A stretch of 64,000 nucleotides of DNA, from positions 248,001-312,000 of the forward strand of contig JAGVSM010002639.1 of assembly GCA_022494885.1 (NCBI GenBank), written 5' to 3'. Shown one piece after another: positions 63,700-64,000 of this stretch. This DNA is from Micrasema longulum. Lineage: Eukaryota; Arthropoda; Insecta; Trichoptera; Brachycentridae. A program made the translations under genes and the position numbers. Position 1 is the stretch's first letter, and each line of letters opens with the position of its first letter. The notes under the pieces are model-generated. The model ran no database searches. It saw only the letters and a list, made by a program, of their open reading frames with translations, and was not told the DNA's origin.

Positions 63700-64000
63700 A
63701 CTGTCCTCTCTAAATCTAAACTATAAATAAAATTGAGGCGTTTGAAATACGGCTGTACAGGAAAATGCTGCATATCTCATGGGCTAATCGATTGTACAGC
63801 AAAAGGGTACTAAATATATTTAAAAAATACTGAAAATTGTTAACCACGGTAAAAAAACGAACGGCCGTTTATTTTGGGTACATATAAAGTGGAGAAGAAT
63901 ATACCATTTTACATCTCATAATAAAAGGGAAGAAAGAGGGTAGGTGGGGTATGGGGTGTAAAAAAGTCCAGAAAACTCCGGCAGTGATTCTAAATGCAGA
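63700..64000 (+). pseudogene. LINE ORF2 C-terminal fragment, cut by the window edge
   Basis: Translating 63721 onward: NKIEAFEIRLYRKMLHISWA, NRLYSKRVLN, KLLTTVKKRTAVYFGYI, a stop, SGEEYTILHLIIKGKKEGRW. The KIEAFEMWLYRRMLRISW...KKRKLEYFGHI.RG.KY.LLQLIIEGKIEGRR motif is characteristic of a LINE lineage common in insects. At least two stop codons interrupt it. It continues past position 64000. Confidence 0.85.

Noticed and set aside
1..64000. CRISPR array, operons or prophage
   Set aside because: There are no regularly spaced short direct repeats. The dispersed repeats are long, diverged and in both orientations, and the sequence is eukaryotic in character.

Overview
This window looks like AT-rich, gene-poor insect chromosomal DNA. 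There are no bacterial-style operons or ribosome binding sites and no long intact reading frames. Almost everything recognisable is a decayed transposable element. The non-LTR retrotransposon (LINE) tails and reverse-transcriptase motifs, the mariner remnants and the tRNA-derived SINEs all point to an arthropod, most likely a holometabolous insect. The species cannot be named from the sequence.

Layout. At 1-9 kb there are a LINE tail, a TIR-bounded non-autonomous element (3027-3782), SINE copies, a hammerhead-like motif (4591-4628) and the first copies of the dominant repeat, called FB-P here. At 9-11.3 kb there are LINE pieces, including the best-preserved one (10110-11300, YADD reverse transcriptase, one stop and one frameshift). 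At 12-21 kb there are more LINE fragments, a palindromic ribozyme-like repeat (16690-16870), a candidate exon (15666-15794) and two opposed solo LTRs (17025-17563 and 20208-20659). At 22-34 kb there are several SINEs, two dead mariners (26733-27759 and 33383-34254) and a 127-bp MITE nested in the first mariner. At 35-47 kb there are mostly LINE 3' ends, several sharing a palindromic TTGCCTTAAGGCAA tail. The best candidate host exon is at 48033-48222 on the minus strand, and a GC-rich promoter-like island lies at 50220-50395. At 50-64 kb there are hammerhead-bearing palindromes (51629-51848, 56001-56154), a piggyBac-type MITE flanked by TTAA, a pair of ~165-bp inverted arms 1.8 kb apart, CR1/L2-like and jockey-like LINE ends, and a LINE running off the right edge.

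Two things stand out. First, FB-P is present in about 23 whole or partial copies in both orientations, often as tandem plus inverted (foldback) units; one copy is flanked by a possible 17-bp target duplication. Second, a set of hammerhead-ribozyme-like motifs lies within palindromic repeats, some sharing flanking sequence. They resemble the ribozymes known from Penelope-like retroelements. At one locus helix I is perfectly paired, and a second copy changes helix II in a compensated way.

No complete host gene is demonstrable. The two exon candidates are inferred only from splice-site-bounded open frames.
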